NCBI GenBank assembly: GCA_905214865.1
Contig: CAJMNO010000011.1
Span: forward strand, 1-64,000
DNA length: 64,000 nt
Direction of reading: 5' to 3'
From: an uncultured bacterium
GTDB lineage: Bacteria; Actinomycetota; Coriobacteriia; Coriobacteriales; Atopobiaceae
Below are positions 27,887-38,050 of this stretch, in pieces (within the stretch, counting starts at the first letter, position 1; each line of letters begins with the position of its first letter). Under the pieces are notes generated by a model that did not search any database, was not told the origin of the DNA, and saw only the letters and a program-made list of their open reading frames with translations. The position numbers and the translations under genes were made by a program.

Positions 27887-28020
27887 TGCTAGAATGCATG
27901 CAACTGAACAGACTCTGAGGGCACGGTCCAACAGCTGTCATGCCTAGGTAAAAGGATTCCGGTTCTACTCCGGATCAGCGGAAACTGTGTTCCGAGGTTG
28001 CAGGGGAGAGGTGCATTGCG
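27887..28020 (+). promoter_or_regulatory. leader with extended -10 promoter and possible divergent cobalamin riboswitch
   Basis: TGC TAGAAT at 27887-27895 looks like an extended -10 element. Downstream, 27954-27990 reads GGATT, CCGG, TTCTA, CTCCGG, ATCAGCGG, AAACTGTG. The hairpin with CCGG arms followed by an ACTGT word matches the layout of the cobalamin-riboswitch core (GGGAA, CCGGTG, AA, TCCGG, C-G-CCCGC, ACTGT), but several conserved bases differ. The first downstream genes encode DUF4430 (transcobalamin-like) proteins and an ECF importer, which fits corrinoid control. No covariance model was run. The rest of the 360-bp gap holds only the lgt hairpin. Confidence 0.4.
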
Positions 28021-28101
28021 CCGCCCCCGCAGATGGGTTGCCTTCCTGGCTTCCAATCCTGCCTGCCCTCTTTGTGTCCGATGGGACCGGAGGTGCGGGA
28101 C

Positions 28102-31100
28102 ATGCTTCCCAAGCGATGCACAACCGCCAGCCGTGCGCTGGCAATCATCCTCTCTGCCGCGATGGCGTTTGGCGGGGTGCCAACGCGGGCGCTCGCCGAG
28201 GCCGCCGACGAGCTCTCGACCCAGGGTACGGCGGATTCATCCCAGCCGTCCGGCTCGGATGCGTCCGCGGGCTCGTCCGGGCAGTCCGCGGCGACCTCGA
28301 CGGGCGGGACGGACGCGGCCTCGACCGCTGATGGGAGCGCCACCACCACGACGGGTTCCGCAAGCGCGAGCGAGGGTTCCTCGTCCGCCGATGCCCAGGG
28401 CCCCTCGTCCGGCTCCAAGGCCTCCGAGCCCACTGCGGCGACACGTGCGACGTCGCTCGACTCCCAGGCCTGCGTCTCGATCCAGGGCCAGAAGGACAAG
28501 GGCGGGGCGGCGGACGAGACCTACGGCGACCAGGCGGTGGGCACCACCCTCTGGGCGAACGTGTACGACTGGGTCGAGGACGAGGACTACGGTGACGGCG
28601 GCTACGAGGCCTGGGCCAACGACGGCAGCGCCTCGTACCAGTGGTACGAGTGCGACACGGCGTCGACGGACCCCTCCTCCTACGCACCCATCGCCGTGCA
28701 GACCGCGCAGTCCATCACGCTGACCGCCGACCTCGCGGGCAAGTACCTCGCCGTTCGCGTGACCGTTGGCTCGACCACCCTCTGGGCGCCCTCTGCCGGC
28801 GGGTCCATCCAGGCGCAGAGGCTCCCGCACGTCTCCGCCGCGTCCACCCCGGGCGAGGGCGGCCAGTCCACGCCCGTCGACATCTACAGCGCGACCACGA
28901 GCCTCTCCCGGGACGGCTCCAGCACCTCCCTCTACGGCGAGGGCGACACGCTGTGGGCGCAGGCGCGCGTCAAGGACGGGTCCACGTACAGCCTGGCGGA
29001 CCCCTCGCTCCTCGTGTTCCAGTGGCAGGTCTCGAGCGACAACTCCACATGGGAGGACATCGCGGGCGCGACCTCGCAGTCCCTCTCGCTTGCCGGCTAT
29101 GCGGGCAAGTACGTGCGCTGCACGGTGGGTGACGCGGCGGGCACCAGCTCCAAGGTCACCAAGTCGCGCAACCCGGTGACGGCCGCCGGCGCGGTGGCGG
29201 TCACGAGCGTGTCGCTCGACCGAACGGGTCAGGTCCAGCCGGGCGAGACGGTCACGGCAACGGCGAAGGTGTCGGGCACCGACGTGAGCGACTCCCAGGG
29301 GGTCGCATGGTCGTGGTACGTGACGTCGTCCCCCTACGCCTACGGTGGGACCAAGATCGAGGGCGCCACCGGGCGCACGCTCCAGATTCCCGCCTCTGAT
29401 GACTCCTACCTGGGCAAGTACGTGTATGCGGTGGCCGATGGCGGCGCCGGCGAGGTGTCGTCCACCACCGCCGCCGGTCCCGTGAGGGCGGCGGGCTCGG
29501 TCTCGCTCCACCACGTGAGCGTGTCGGGCTCCGCCAAGATCGGCTCCACCCTCACCGCCACCGCCTACAAGAGCTCGTACGCGACGGTCGAGAGCGGCGA
29601 CAAGGTCACCTACCAGTGGCAGTACAGCCGGACCAAGACCACGAGCGACTACGCGTTCAGCGACATCCCCGGTGCCACGTCGCAGACCTACACGGTCCCC
29701 CAGAGCATCACGGTGGGAGGTCAGACCGTCTCGCTGGTTGGGTGCTACCTGCGAGTGAGGGCCGTGAGCGATGGCAGCGTGGTGAGCACGAGCGTCAAGG
29801 GGTACTACGGCACCACGGCGGTGGACCCGGTGGGGCCCGTCTCGCCCGACGGGGGCTACGACCTCAGCAGCGTGGCGCTGTCCTCCTCGGGGGTCAACGC
29901 CAAGGTTGGCGACATCATCACCCCCCAGGCCAAGTACGAGGTGCAGGGGACGTACTCCTCATACGAGACGGACGTTCCCTCCGACGCCAGGCTCACCTAC
30001 ACGTGGTACGCGAGCGACGCGGACGGGTCCAACCAGCGTGCCCTCACGCCATCCGATGGCGTCAGGGAGGACGGGACCCTCGCCCCCACCGAGGCGCTCG
30101 CAGGCAAGCTCGTGTGGGTGACCGCATCGGCCCTGATGAGCCCGGCCACGAGCGCGAAGGTGAGGGTCTCCTCCAGGGGCGCGTACGACCTGGACCGCGT
30201 CACCTTGAGCCACTCCGGCACGGCGGTGGTGACGGGAGACGTGGTGAGCGCCTCGGCCTACGCGCTCGACCTTGCCGGCTCACGCAGGGAGGTCACGGGC
30301 CAGGAGGGCGTCTCGCTCCAGTGGTACGTCGCTGACTCCGAGGACGCGCCCAGGGACCAGTGGACCCCGCTCGAGGGGCAGACGTCGGCCACGCTCGTGG
30401 TTCCCGCCGAGGCCGCCGGCAAGTGGGTCGCCGTCGTCGCCACGAGCGGTACGAGCTCCGCGTCTGCGACCCTCTCCTCCAAGGCGGTCTCCGCCTCGTC
30501 CCTCGAGGGCGCCGCCGCGATCCTGGCCAACGAGGGGACGTCCGGCTGGAGGCCCAACCCCACCTACGGGACCGACACCAACGTCGACGACATGCTCCTC
30601 GCCGAGCTCGCGGCAGAGGGGTTTGACACCACGGGGCTGAGCGTGAGGCTCGTCTCCGCCACCTTCTCGTCCACCAATCCCAACGCGACCGTGGGACTCT
30701 CCACCTCGTCGCAGGACAACGGTGCGATCACCTACTACTCGGGCGACCCCGACGTGGTGGGCCGCTACGCCTACAACTCGCTCCATACCGTGGACTCCGC
30801 CACCTTCGAGCTGTCCCGGGGAGGGGAGACGGCCACCTACACCACGGGCAGCTTCGGGATCCCCTGGGACCTCTCCGCCGCCCGTGCGCTGCTTCAGGAG
30901 AAGGCGGAGCAGCTCTCGGTGGGCTTTGCCGACGGGGATGACGCGTCGGGGGTCACGGGGACGCTCACCCTGCCCTACAAGGCGGGCAAGGATGACTCCG
31001 CCTCGTGGACCAACGTGGAGTGGACCTCGGGCGACTCCGCCGTGTCGGTGGACGGGTATGGTTGGGACGACTACACCGGAACGGTGACCAGGGGCTCGTC

Positions 31101-34100
31101 CGACAAGACCGTGACCCTCACCGCCAAGGTGAGCGGGCTCGAGAACTACGGCCTTCCCGCCAACGCGAGCGTGGAGCGAACCTTCCAGATCACGGTCAAG
31201 GCCGACCCCGAGAAGGTACGGGAGGAGCGGGAGCAGCTCCAGCAGGCGGTGGACAGGTTCTCGTACGACACGGTCACCTATGCCACCGGGGATGCCATCG
31301 CCTCGGACGGCACGGGTCTCTCCCAGGACCTCCAGCTTCCCACCACGCGCACCCTGGGGGTGGACGGCAAGTACTACAAGGTCACCTACACCGCCTCGAA
31401 CGACCAGATCGTGCCCAACGGGTACGCTGCGTCGGTCGTGAGGGGGCTGCCCGGGTCGGACCCCGGCAGCGTCAGCGTGACCTGCACCATCACGAGCAAG
31501 GAAAACCCCGAGATCACGGCGAGCAAGACGCTCGACTTCACGGTGGCGCCGCTCGCGTCCTCCGACGTCGACGACGCGCTGGCGCTCATGGCACGGGTGA
31601 AGGCGGCCTACAAGGAGGCGCTCCTCAACGGCCAGGCGGAGCCCGTCTCGCAGAACCTCAGCACCTTCCATGGGGCCTACCTGGACGACGACGGCAACCT
31701 GGTGTGGGCGCGCAGCAGCGCCGAGATGGCCTCGCACGAGGGGATCGTGCTCGAGGAGCTTCCCGGCTACGACAGCATGGGCTCCGCAGACCAGGCGCGC
31801 ACCTTCAAGCCCAGCGACACCAGCCTCCTCGAGAACGAGGACCTCAAGCTCGCCTGGAACGTCGACCCCAGCGACTACCTTGGTCGCCACCACGACCAGC
31901 CCGCGTACAACAAGTCCGTCACCGTCACGTCGGTCGTGAGCGACTCCCGCTACCGCGTGCTTGCCGAGAGGTACGCGGACGACCCCACGTGGGGTGCGAA
32001 GCTCTCGCAGCTGGTCAACCAGACCGTGAGCGCCACCGTGAGCGTCGCGGGCACCACGGGCCAGGACGAGCCCGTCCCAACGGCCAAGGTCACCGCCACG
32101 GTGATCGGTCGCGACGCCTTCGGCAAGCCGGAGGTGTGGGCGAGCACCGCCACCTACGACGTGGAGCAGGGGACGTCTGCGGCGACGCTCTCCGAGCGGC
32201 TCTTCTCCGACAGCGGGCTCACGGTGTCGTCGAGCCAGACGCAGTACGGCTACTACCTGCAGTCCATCTCGTCCCCCTCGACGGGGGCTCCCTTTGGCTA
32301 CGACACCGCCACCGGCAGGTACTGGCAGCTGTTCGTCAACGGCAAGCCATCGGACGTGGGGGCAGACGGCGTAAGCCTCTCTAACGGCGACAGCGTGACG
32401 TGGTACTACTCCTCGTGGGGAGAGGCGCTTCCCTCCCAGGACGAGGACAACGTCACCGCAACGGTCAGGGTCGTTGGCCCCAACGCGGCGGGCGACCCGG
32501 TCAACTGGGTGTCGTTGACCGAGGTCAGCGTGCCTGAGGGCACGACCGCGGCACAGCTCACGAGGACCATCCTCGGGCGCAACGGCATGACCTGCGACGA
32601 CGGCATGTACACCATCAGCGCGGCGGACGGCTCCACGCTCCCCAACGGTGGCACGTCCCTCTCGTACTCGCAGGATGACCAGGGCAACTGGTCGTGGTGG
32701 CAGTTCTACGTTAACGGCACCCTCGCCGACACCATGGCGGCTGACTACGTGGTCAAGCCAGGCGACTCCATAACCTGGAGCTTTGGCACCATGGGGTCGT
32801 CCGTCCCCTCGGGAGACGTGCAGGTGTACCCAGACGCCAAGCTCCCCGACTGGACCTCCGAGTGGCCCGGGTACAAGGGTGTCGGGCAGGCGGGTACCAC
32901 GACCGCGAGCACCCCGACCTCCGGCTCCAGGCTGGCATGGCAGCAGTCGCTCATCGGCAGCTCCATGATGACCCTCATGAGCGACCCGATCCTGGTGAAC
33001 GGTGACGTCTACGTCGCGGCGGGGTCCAAGCTGCAGGTGCGCGACCCGTCGACGGGCGAGCTCAAGTCGACCGCCGACCTTGCCGCCAACGTGGAGTCCA
33101 CCTGCCGGCTGGTCTACGCCGACGGGCTCGTGATCGTCCCCCTGCACGGGGGTCGGCTCCAGGCGCTCGCGGCAGACTCGCTCAAGACCGTCTGGGTCAC
33201 CGACGCCCTGCCCGACTCCGTCACCGCCGCGGGGGACGGCGTGGCGCAGCAGCCCATCTCCACGCTCACCGTGAGCGGCGGCTACGTGTACTTTGGCACC
33301 GCGGCGGCAACCTTCTCCGGCGGCACCGTCGGGGGCTACCTGGGCTGCGTCAACGTCCGCACCGGCGCGGTGCGCTGGATGGCGGGCAACTCGGGCACCG
33401 GCTACTACTGGTCGGGCGTCGCCGTGAGCGGCGGCAGCGCGCTCGTCGCCGACGACTCGGGCACGCTCTGGCTGCGCGACTCCTCCACGGGAGAGGTGCG
33501 CGCGAGCCTCTCGCTTGGGACCGGGTCCCGCGCCGGCGTCGTGACCAGCTCGGACGGCGCAACGGCCTACGTGGTCACCACCGACGGCGTGCTCCATCGC
33601 GTGGCCGTGGGGCAGGGCGGGATGCTCGCCGAGACGGGCAGCGTCAGGTTCTGCGACTACAGCACGAGCACGCCCACGCTCGTGGACGGCCGCATCTACG
33701 TGGGCGGGGGCAACGGCCCGCAGTCGTCCCGCACGGGCGGGATGTACGTGATAGACGCCTCGACGCTCCAGGTGGTCGCCTCCGCGACCAAGCTCGGCAC
33801 CGGTGCGACTATGTCCGGCGACTCCAAGAGCGCCCCGCTCGTCTCGACCACCGCCGACGGGACCTACGTGTACTTCACCTGCAACGGAAAGCCCGGCGGG
33901 GTGTACGTGTACAGGGTCGGCGACTCCGCAGCAAGCCTGCTCTACCTTCCCGACCAAGCGCGCCAGCAGTACACCATGTCCTCGGTTGTGGCTGCGGCAG
34001 ACGGCAGCCTGTACTACACCAACGACTCCGGCTACCTCTTCAAGATCCTCGCGGGGGGCACCCTGCCGGAGCAGCCCGAGCCCCAGACCCCCTCAAAGCC

Positions 34101-34527
34101 ATCGAGCGGCGGTTCAGCGTCGGGCGGGACGTCGGGCGGCGGCGCGACCTCGGGGGGTGCCACGACGGCTGGATCGACCAGCCCCAAGGCGCCGGGCTCC
34201 GCCAAGGGGACCGCGTCCGGGGCATTCGGTTCGTCCGGCTCGCAGGGTGCCGCAGGGGCTACCGCCCGCTCGGGGGCGGCGACCACGTCGCCGCAGGTCC
34301 AGGGGCGCGCCCTCTCCCTGCTTGACGGCGTGGAGTCCTCCATGCTCGCGGGGGAGCAGCGCATCACCACGACCGTGACGGGCGAGCCCGGGTCCCAGGA
34401 CGGCGACGACGAGCCCGCGAGCCCCGCGCGGACCCTTCCCATCTGGCCCATCGTGGGCATGGCGCTCGGGGCGATCGCACTCGTACTCGCGCTCCTGGCG
34501 CGCAGGCGCAACGGCAGGGAGGACTAG
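28102..34527 (+). CDS. giant cell-surface protein with Ig-like repeats, two DUF4430 domains and a beta-propeller
   Basis: 2141 residues. A signal peptide (LAIILSAAMAFGGVPTRALA) is followed by a Ser/Thr/Ala-rich stretch to about 110. Six Ig-like repeats span about 130-800, each with a W-x-W/F core (such as YQWYE, FQWQV, YTWYA) and a GKYV/GKWV strand. Further Ig-like modules reach about 1200. Two DUF4430 domains (about 1330-1440 and 1450-1570) carry WQLFVNGKPS and WWQFYVNGTLA. A PQQ-type propeller follows (about 1600-1980), then a Gly/Ser linker and a C-terminal membrane helix with an RRRNGRED tail. DUF4430 resembles the C-terminal domain of transcobalamin, suggesting corrinoid capture. The ATG at 28102 has GGAGG upstream. 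Confidence 0.82.
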   Translation: MLPKRCTTASRALAIILSAAMAFGGVPTRALAEAADELSTQGTADSSQPSGSDASAGSSGQSAATSTGGTDAASTADGSATTTTGSASASEGSSSADAQGPSSGSKASEPTAATRATSLDSQACVSIQGQKDKGGAADETYGDQAVGTTLWANVYDWVEDEDYGDGGYEAWANDGSASYQWYECDTASTDPSSYAPIAVQTAQSITLTADLAGKYLAVRVTVGSTTLWAPSAGGSIQAQRLPHVSAASTPGEGGQSTPVDIYSATTSLSRDGSSTSLYGEGDTLWAQARVKDGSTYSLADPSLLVFQWQVSSDNSTWEDIAGATSQSLSLAGYAGKYVRCTVGDAAGTSSKVTKSRNPVTAAGAVAVTSVSLDRTGQVQPGETVTATAKVSGTDVSDSQGVAWSWYVTSSPYAYGGTKIEGATGRTLQIPASDDSYLGKYVYAVADGGAGEVSSTTAAGPVRAAGSVSLHHVSVSGSAKIGSTLTATAYKSSYATVESGDKVTYQWQYSRTKTTSDYAFSDIPGATSQTYTVPQSITVGGQTVSLVGCYLRVRAVSDGSVVSTSVKGYYGTTAVDPVGPVSPDGGYDLSSVALSSSGVNAKVGDIITPQAKYEVQGTYSSYETDVPSDARLTYTWYASDADGSNQRALTPSDGVREDGTLAPTEALAGKLVWVTASALMSPATSAKVRVSSRGAYDLDRVTLSHSGTAVVTGDVVSASAYALDLAGSRREVTGQEGVSLQWYVADSEDAPRDQWTPLEGQTSATLVVPAEAAGKWVAVVATSGTSSASATLSSKAVSASSLEGAAAILANEGTSGWRPNPTYGTDTNVDDMLLAELAAEGFDTTGLSVRLVSATFSSTNPNATVGLSTSSQDNGAITYYSGDPDVVGRYAYNSLHTVDSATFELSRGGETATYTTGSFGIPWDLSAARALLQEKAEQLSVGFADGDDASGVTGTLTLPYKAGKDDSASWTNVEWTSGDSAVSVDGYGWDDYTGTVTRGSSDKTVTLTAKVSGLENYGLPANASVERTFQITVKADPEKVREEREQLQQAVDRFSYDTVTYATGDAIASDGTGLSQDLQLPTTRTLGVDGKYYKVTYTASNDQIVPNGYAASVVRGLPGSDPGSVSVTCTITSKENPEITASKTLDFTVAPLASSDVDDALALMARVKAAYKEALLNGQAEPVSQNLSTFHGAYLDDDGNLVWARSSAEMASHEGIVLEELPGYDSMGSADQARTFKPSDTSLLENEDLKLAWNVDPSDYLGRHHDQPAYNKSVTVTSVVSDSRYRVLAERYADDPTWGAKLSQLVNQTVSATVSVAGTTGQDEPVPTAKVTATVIGRDAFGKPEVWASTATYDVEQGTSAATLSERLFSDSGLTVSSSQTQYGYYLQSISSPSTGAPFGYDTATGRYWQLFVNGKPSDVGADGVSLSNGDSVTWYYSSWGEALPSQDEDNVTATVRVVGPNAAGDPVNWVSLTEVSVPEGTTAAQLTRTILGRNGMTCDDGMYTISAADGSTLPNGGTSLSYSQDDQGNWSWWQFYVNGTLADTMAADYVVKPGDSITWSFGTMGSSVPSGDVQVYPDAKLPDWTSEWPGYKGVGQAGTTTASTPTSGSRLAWQQSLIGSSMMTLMSDPILVNGDVYVAAGSKLQVRDPSTGELKSTADLAANVESTCRLVYADGLVIVPLHGGRLQALAADSLKTVWVTDALPDSVTAAGDGVAQQPISTLTVSGGYVYFGTAAATFSGGTVGGYLGCVNVRTGAVRWMAGNSGTGYYWSGVAVSGGSALVADDSGTLWLRDSSTGEVRASLSLGTGSRAGVVTSSDGATAYVVTTDGVLHRVAVGQGGMLAETGSVRFCDYSTSTPTLVDGRIYVGGGNGPQSSRTGGMYVIDASTLQVVASATKLGTGATMSGDSKSAPLVSTTADGTYVYFTCNGKPGGVYVYRVGDSAASLLYLPDQARQQYTMSSVVAAADGSLYYTNDSGYLFKILAGGTLPEQPEPQTPSKPSSGGSASGGTSGGGATSGGATTAGSTSPKAPGSAKGTASGAFGSSGSQGAAGATARSGAATTSPQVQGRALSLLDGVESSMLAGEQRITTTVTGEPGSQDGDDEPASPARTLPIWPIVGMALGAIALVLALLARRRNGRED

Positions 34528-34530
34528 GAC

Positions 34531-35709
34531 ATGGCAGACCTCAACGTCAACACCGCGGCGACGGGGGAGAGGGGCGCCGGCACGACGGCCCCGACCCCCG
34601 CGAACGGGGGGAATGGCGGACGCCGCCCCAACGCGGCGCGGGTGGTCCTGGCGGTCGCCGCCGCCCTCGTGATCGCCTTCTGCGCCTGGAGCATGGGCGA
34701 GTACGTCAACGGGAGGGACCCGCTCGCGTTCCTCTCTCCGGGGAGCAGCGTCGCCTCTCCCTCCTCGGCGGCGGACAGCTCGGCGTCCGACTCGACGCCG
34801 TCCACCTCAACCGTCACCAAGGCCTCGAGCGTCACGGGCGACGACATCCTGTCCGCCCTGGGAACCCTCCGCTTTGGCTCGGATGACGTGTCCCTCTCGT
34901 CCGACGACGCCCGCGTGGTGATTGCGGGAGACGGCGTCTGGGTCGAGGAGCGGAGCTCGGACGACCCGGCTGACCTGGTTGCGCGTACCGCCGAGCGCGT
35001 CGCCTCCCTCGCGGAGTGGGTGCGGGGGAGGGGCGCGTCCGTCTCCACGGTCACCTGGATCACCGAGGACGGCGACGGCGTCATTCGCATGGTGCTGTGC
35101 GACGGGGGAGACGCCAAGGCCTCTGGCACGCTCGACGAGCTGCTCGCGGCATCCAAGGGCTACCTCATCTCAAAGCAGACCTACGCCGGCCTCGACTCCC
35201 CGTCGTTCCCCCGGACCTCGGGCGAGGTCCCGACCCTCCCGGACGGGAGCGACGCCACGGTCGACGGCACGGTGACCCTCTCGTCGGGCGGGAAGGGCGA
35301 GGTCGTCTCGCAGGGCACCGGCTCGTCCTCCACCTCGAAGACCGGCGCCACGGCGTCCGGCTCGGCGTCCGGATCCCAGTCCGCTGGGGCGTCGTCCTCC
35401 TCGTCGGGGTCGGCGGGCGGCGGCTCGCCCAGCTCCACCATCAGCGTCACGGTTTCCATCGGCGGGAGCTCGCAGAGGGTGAGCGTCGCCTCCGGCTCGA
35501 CGGCCTACGCCGCCCTCCTCGCGACGGGCGCCTCGGTGAGCGCCGGCGCCAACCCCTATGGGTCGGGAACCTGGGTTTACGGCATCAACGGCCTTGCCCA
35601 GGACGCCTCGCACGGCTGGACCTACGCGGTCAACGGGTCCATGCCCTCGGTCATGAGCGACGAGTGCACCGTTCACGACGGCGACGTCGTCACGTGGAGC
35701 TACGTGTAG
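34531..35709 (+). CDS. membrane-anchored DUF4430 protein
   Basis: 392 residues, starting three bases after the giant surface protein. A disordered N terminus is followed by one membrane helix (about 37-57), a unique region with WVEERSSDDPADLVARTAER, a long Ser/Gly linker (about 260-305) and a C-terminal DUF4430 domain ending WTYAVNGSMPS and DGDVVTWSYV. It could be the membrane-proximal receptor that hands a corrinoid to the ECF importer encoded next. That is inferred from order and domain. Confidence 0.78.
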   Translation: MADLNVNTAATGERGAGTTAPTPANGGNGGRRPNAARVVLAVAAALVIAFCAWSMGEYVNGRDPLAFLSPGSSVASPSSAADSSASDSTPSTSTVTKASSVTGDDILSALGTLRFGSDDVSLSSDDARVVIAGDGVWVEERSSDDPADLVARTAERVASLAEWVRGRGASVSTVTWITEDGDGVIRMVLCDGGDAKASGTLDELLAASKGYLISKQTYAGLDSPSFPRTSGEVPTLPDGSDATVDGTVTLSSGGKGEVVSQGTGSSSTSKTGATASGSASGSQSAGASSSSSGSAGGGSPSSTISVTVSIGGSSQRVSVASGSTAYAALLATGASVSAGANPYGSGTWVYGINGLAQDASHGWTYAVNGSMPSVMSDECTVHDGDVVTWSYV

Positions 35710-35711
35710 CG

Positions 35712-36596
35712 ATGGCAGCCCGTCCGTCTCGCCGGCACGTGGCCTTCGAGGGGTCGCACCCCCTGGTCCCCGCGATCTGCCTCGCGGGGACCCTGCTGGT
35801 GTCGATGTTCGCCATCCAGCCGGTCCTCTCCTGCGTCTCGCTCGCCGGTGCCATCTCGTTCTCGCTCTGCTGCCTGGGGCCCCGCCTCACGGCCGAGCGC
35901 CTGAGGTGGCAGCTCCCGCTCCTCGCCCTGGTGTGCCTGGCAAACCCCGTCTTCGTGCGCTCCGGGGTCACCACGCTCCTCGTCGTGGGCCCCGTGGAGG
36001 TGCACGCCGAGAGCCTGGCGTACGGCGCCTGCATGGGGGCGACGCTCGTCTCGACCCTGCTCTGGATCGAGTGCGCCTCGCGCGTGCTCTCGGCCGACCG
36101 CCTGCTCGGCCTGGGAGGGGGACCGCTCCCCACCGTGCAGCTCATGCTCTCGATGGCGGGGCGTCTCGTCCCCCAGCTGCTGGCGCGGTCGCGCGAGGTG
36201 GGCTCCACGCTCGACGCCTGCACGGCCGGCGGGGGCCCCTCCTCCGGGGGCAAGGCCGACCGCGTCCGGATGACCGGCGTGCTGCTGGGCTGGGCGCTGG
36301 AGGATTCGGTGGAGAGGTCCGACTCCATGCGGGCCCGCGGCTGGGGTGCCATGGGCAGGAGGACCAGCTACCAGCGGGAGGCCCTGCGCGCGCGTGACGC
36401 GCTGGCTGCCGCCTGTCTCGCCCTGCTCGTGCTGGCGAGCGCCGTGCTCGCGTGGAAGGCCTGCTCCGAGTGGCGCTTCTACCCGTCCATGCCCGCCCTG
36501 GCCCCGTGGCTGGGGTACCTTCCCTATTGCGTGCTCGCGGCGGCGCCCACCGCGATCACCCTGCTTGACCGGGCGCGATGGGCGAGGCTGGGGTGA
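35712..36596 (+). CDS. ecfT: ECF transporter transmembrane subunit EcfT (CbiQ family)
   Basis: 294 residues with five or six hydrophobic segments, the energy-coupling transmembrane subunit of an ECF importer. The coupling region holds MAGRLVPQLLARSREV and the SMRARGWG motif, equivalent to the Ala-Arg-Gly signatures that contact the ATPases. The ATG lies two bases after the DUF4430 stop, and the stop overlaps the next gene's possible GTG (GTGA). It belongs to the operon 28102-38017. Confidence 0.85.
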   Translation: MAARPSRRHVAFEGSHPLVPAICLAGTLLVSMFAIQPVLSCVSLAGAISFSLCCLGPRLTAERLRWQLPLLALVCLANPVFVRSGVTTLLVVGPVEVHAESLAYGACMGATLVSTLLWIECASRVLSADRLLGLGGGPLPTVQLMLSMAGRLVPQLLARSREVGSTLDACTAGGGPSSGGKADRVRMTGVLLGWALEDSVERSDSMRARGWGAMGRRTSYQREALRARDALAAACLALLVLASAVLAWKACSEWRFYPSMPALAPWLGYLPYCVLAAAPTAITLLDRARWARLG

Positions 36597-36598
36597 CG

Positions 36599-38017
36599 AT
36601 GGCGGCTTTGGGAACTGCGCTGGAGGCGAGCGACCTCTCGTTCGCCTATCCGGGGGCGGAGGCGGGCGAGACGGGCTGGGTGCTCCGGCACGTGTGCCTG
36701 GCCGTCCCGGAGGGCGCGTTCTGCCTGCTGATGGGGCCCACCGGCTGCGGCAAGACCACGCTCCTTAGGCTGGCGAAGCCCGAGCTGGCACCCGTCGGGA
36801 GGCAGGAGGGTTCGATTCGCCTCTTCGGTGAGCCGCTGGACCGCATAGCCGCGGACCCCAGGGAGAGCGCACGCGCCGTGGGGTACGTGTTCCAGAGCCC
36901 CGAGGGGCAGATCGTGTGCGACTCCGTGTGGCGCGAGATGGCGTTTGGGCTCGAGAGCCTGTGCGTGCCCCGCGACACCATGCGGCGCAGGGTGGCCGAG
37001 ACCTGCGACTTCCTGGGCATGGGGCCCTGGTTCAGGCGCGACTGCTCCGAGCTCTCGGGGGGCCAGCGCCAGGTGCTCGCGCTCGCCTCGGTGCTGGCGA
37101 TGCGCCCCCGCCTGCTGCTGCTCGACGAGCCCACCTCCATGCTCGACCCGGTCGCGGAGCGCAACTTCGCCTCCCTGCTGTTCCGCGTCAACCGCGAGCT
37201 CGGCGTGACCGTGGTGGTCGCCACGCACGATCCCCGTCCCCTCGCCGACTACGCCGACATGGCGGTCTCGATGGAGGGAGGCGACCTCCGCGAGGTCTCG
37301 CCGGGCGCGCTGCGAGACGAGCCCGACCTGGTCGAGGATCCGCTCCCCGCCGTCACGCTCGGGGGTGCCCAGATCCAGGCGAGCGACGCGTGGTTTCGCT
37401 ACGGTCGGGACGACGACTGGGTGCTACGCGGGCTCGACCTCGGGGTTGCCGGGGGAGAGACCCGCGCCATCGTGGGTGGCAACGGCAGCGGAAAGACGAC
37501 GCTCCTCTCCCTCGTGGCGGGCGTGGGACGCCCCCAGCGGGGACGCGTGCGCAATGGTCTCCGTGGCAGCCAGGTGCTGCTGCCCCAGAACCCCAAGGCG
37601 CTCCTGTCGCAGCAGAGCGTGCTGGAGGAGCTGATGGAGTGGTCCCGCAACGTGGGCTACGGCCGCGACGAGGCGGTGGCCGCGCTCGGCCGGATGGGCC
37701 TGGGGGAGGAGGTCCTGGGGCGGCACCCCTACGACCTCTCCGGGGGGCAGCAGCAGCTGTTGGCCTACGCCAAGCTCGCGCTCGCCCACCCCGCGCTCAT
37801 GCTGCTGGACGAGCCGACCAAGGGGCTCGACCTTGCCGCAAGAAGGTCCCTCGCCCGCGCGCTCAGGGAGGAGCGGGGGCGAGGGACCACGGTCCTGCTC
37901 TCGACGCACGACCTCGCGTTCGTGCGGGCGGTCGCGGACTCGGTGACGCTGCTGTTCGACGGCCAGGCGGCCTGCACGCAGGCCACGGGGGAGTACTTCT
38001 CGCAGTCGTGGCTGTGA
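36599..38017 (+). CDS. fused ECF ATPase (EcfA-EcfA')
   Basis: Two ABC ATPases in one 472-residue chain. The first has Walker A GPTGCGKTT, Q-loop VFQSPEGQIV, signature LSGGQRQ and Walker B LLLLDEPTS. The second has Walker A GGNGSGKTT, LLPQNPK, signature LSGGQQQ, Walker B LMLLDEPTK and switch His in LLSTHD. Both sites look active. In most ECF systems these are two proteins; the fused form acts as a built-in dimer for EcfT. The ATG at 36599 is taken; starts at 36578 and GTG 36593 are also in frame. Confidence 0.88.
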   Translation: MAALGTALEASDLSFAYPGAEAGETGWVLRHVCLAVPEGAFCLLMGPTGCGKTTLLRLAKPELAPVGRQEGSIRLFGEPLDRIAADPRESARAVGYVFQSPEGQIVCDSVWREMAFGLESLCVPRDTMRRRVAETCDFLGMGPWFRRDCSELSGGQRQVLALASVLAMRPRLLLLDEPTSMLDPVAERNFASLLFRVNRELGVTVVVATHDPRPLADYADMAVSMEGGDLREVSPGALRDEPDLVEDPLPAVTLGGAQIQASDAWFRYGRDDDWVLRGLDLGVAGGETRAIVGGNGSGKTTLLSLVAGVGRPQRGRVRNGLRGSQVLLPQNPKALLSQQSVLEELMEWSRNVGYGRDEAVAALGRMGLGEEVLGRHPYDLSGGQQQLLAYAKLALAHPALMLLDEPTKGLDLAARRSLARALREERGRGTTVLLSTHDLAFVRAVADSVTLLFDGQAACTQATGEYFSQSWL

Positions 38018-38050
38018 GCCTCGGCCACGGGGGCGGTGCCTCTCGCCCGG

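Noticed and set aside
30280..33957. 1225-codon antisense frame inside the giant surface gene
   Set aside because: It is His/Arg/Gly-rich translation of the opposite strand of a coding gene, with no ribosome site and no domains.
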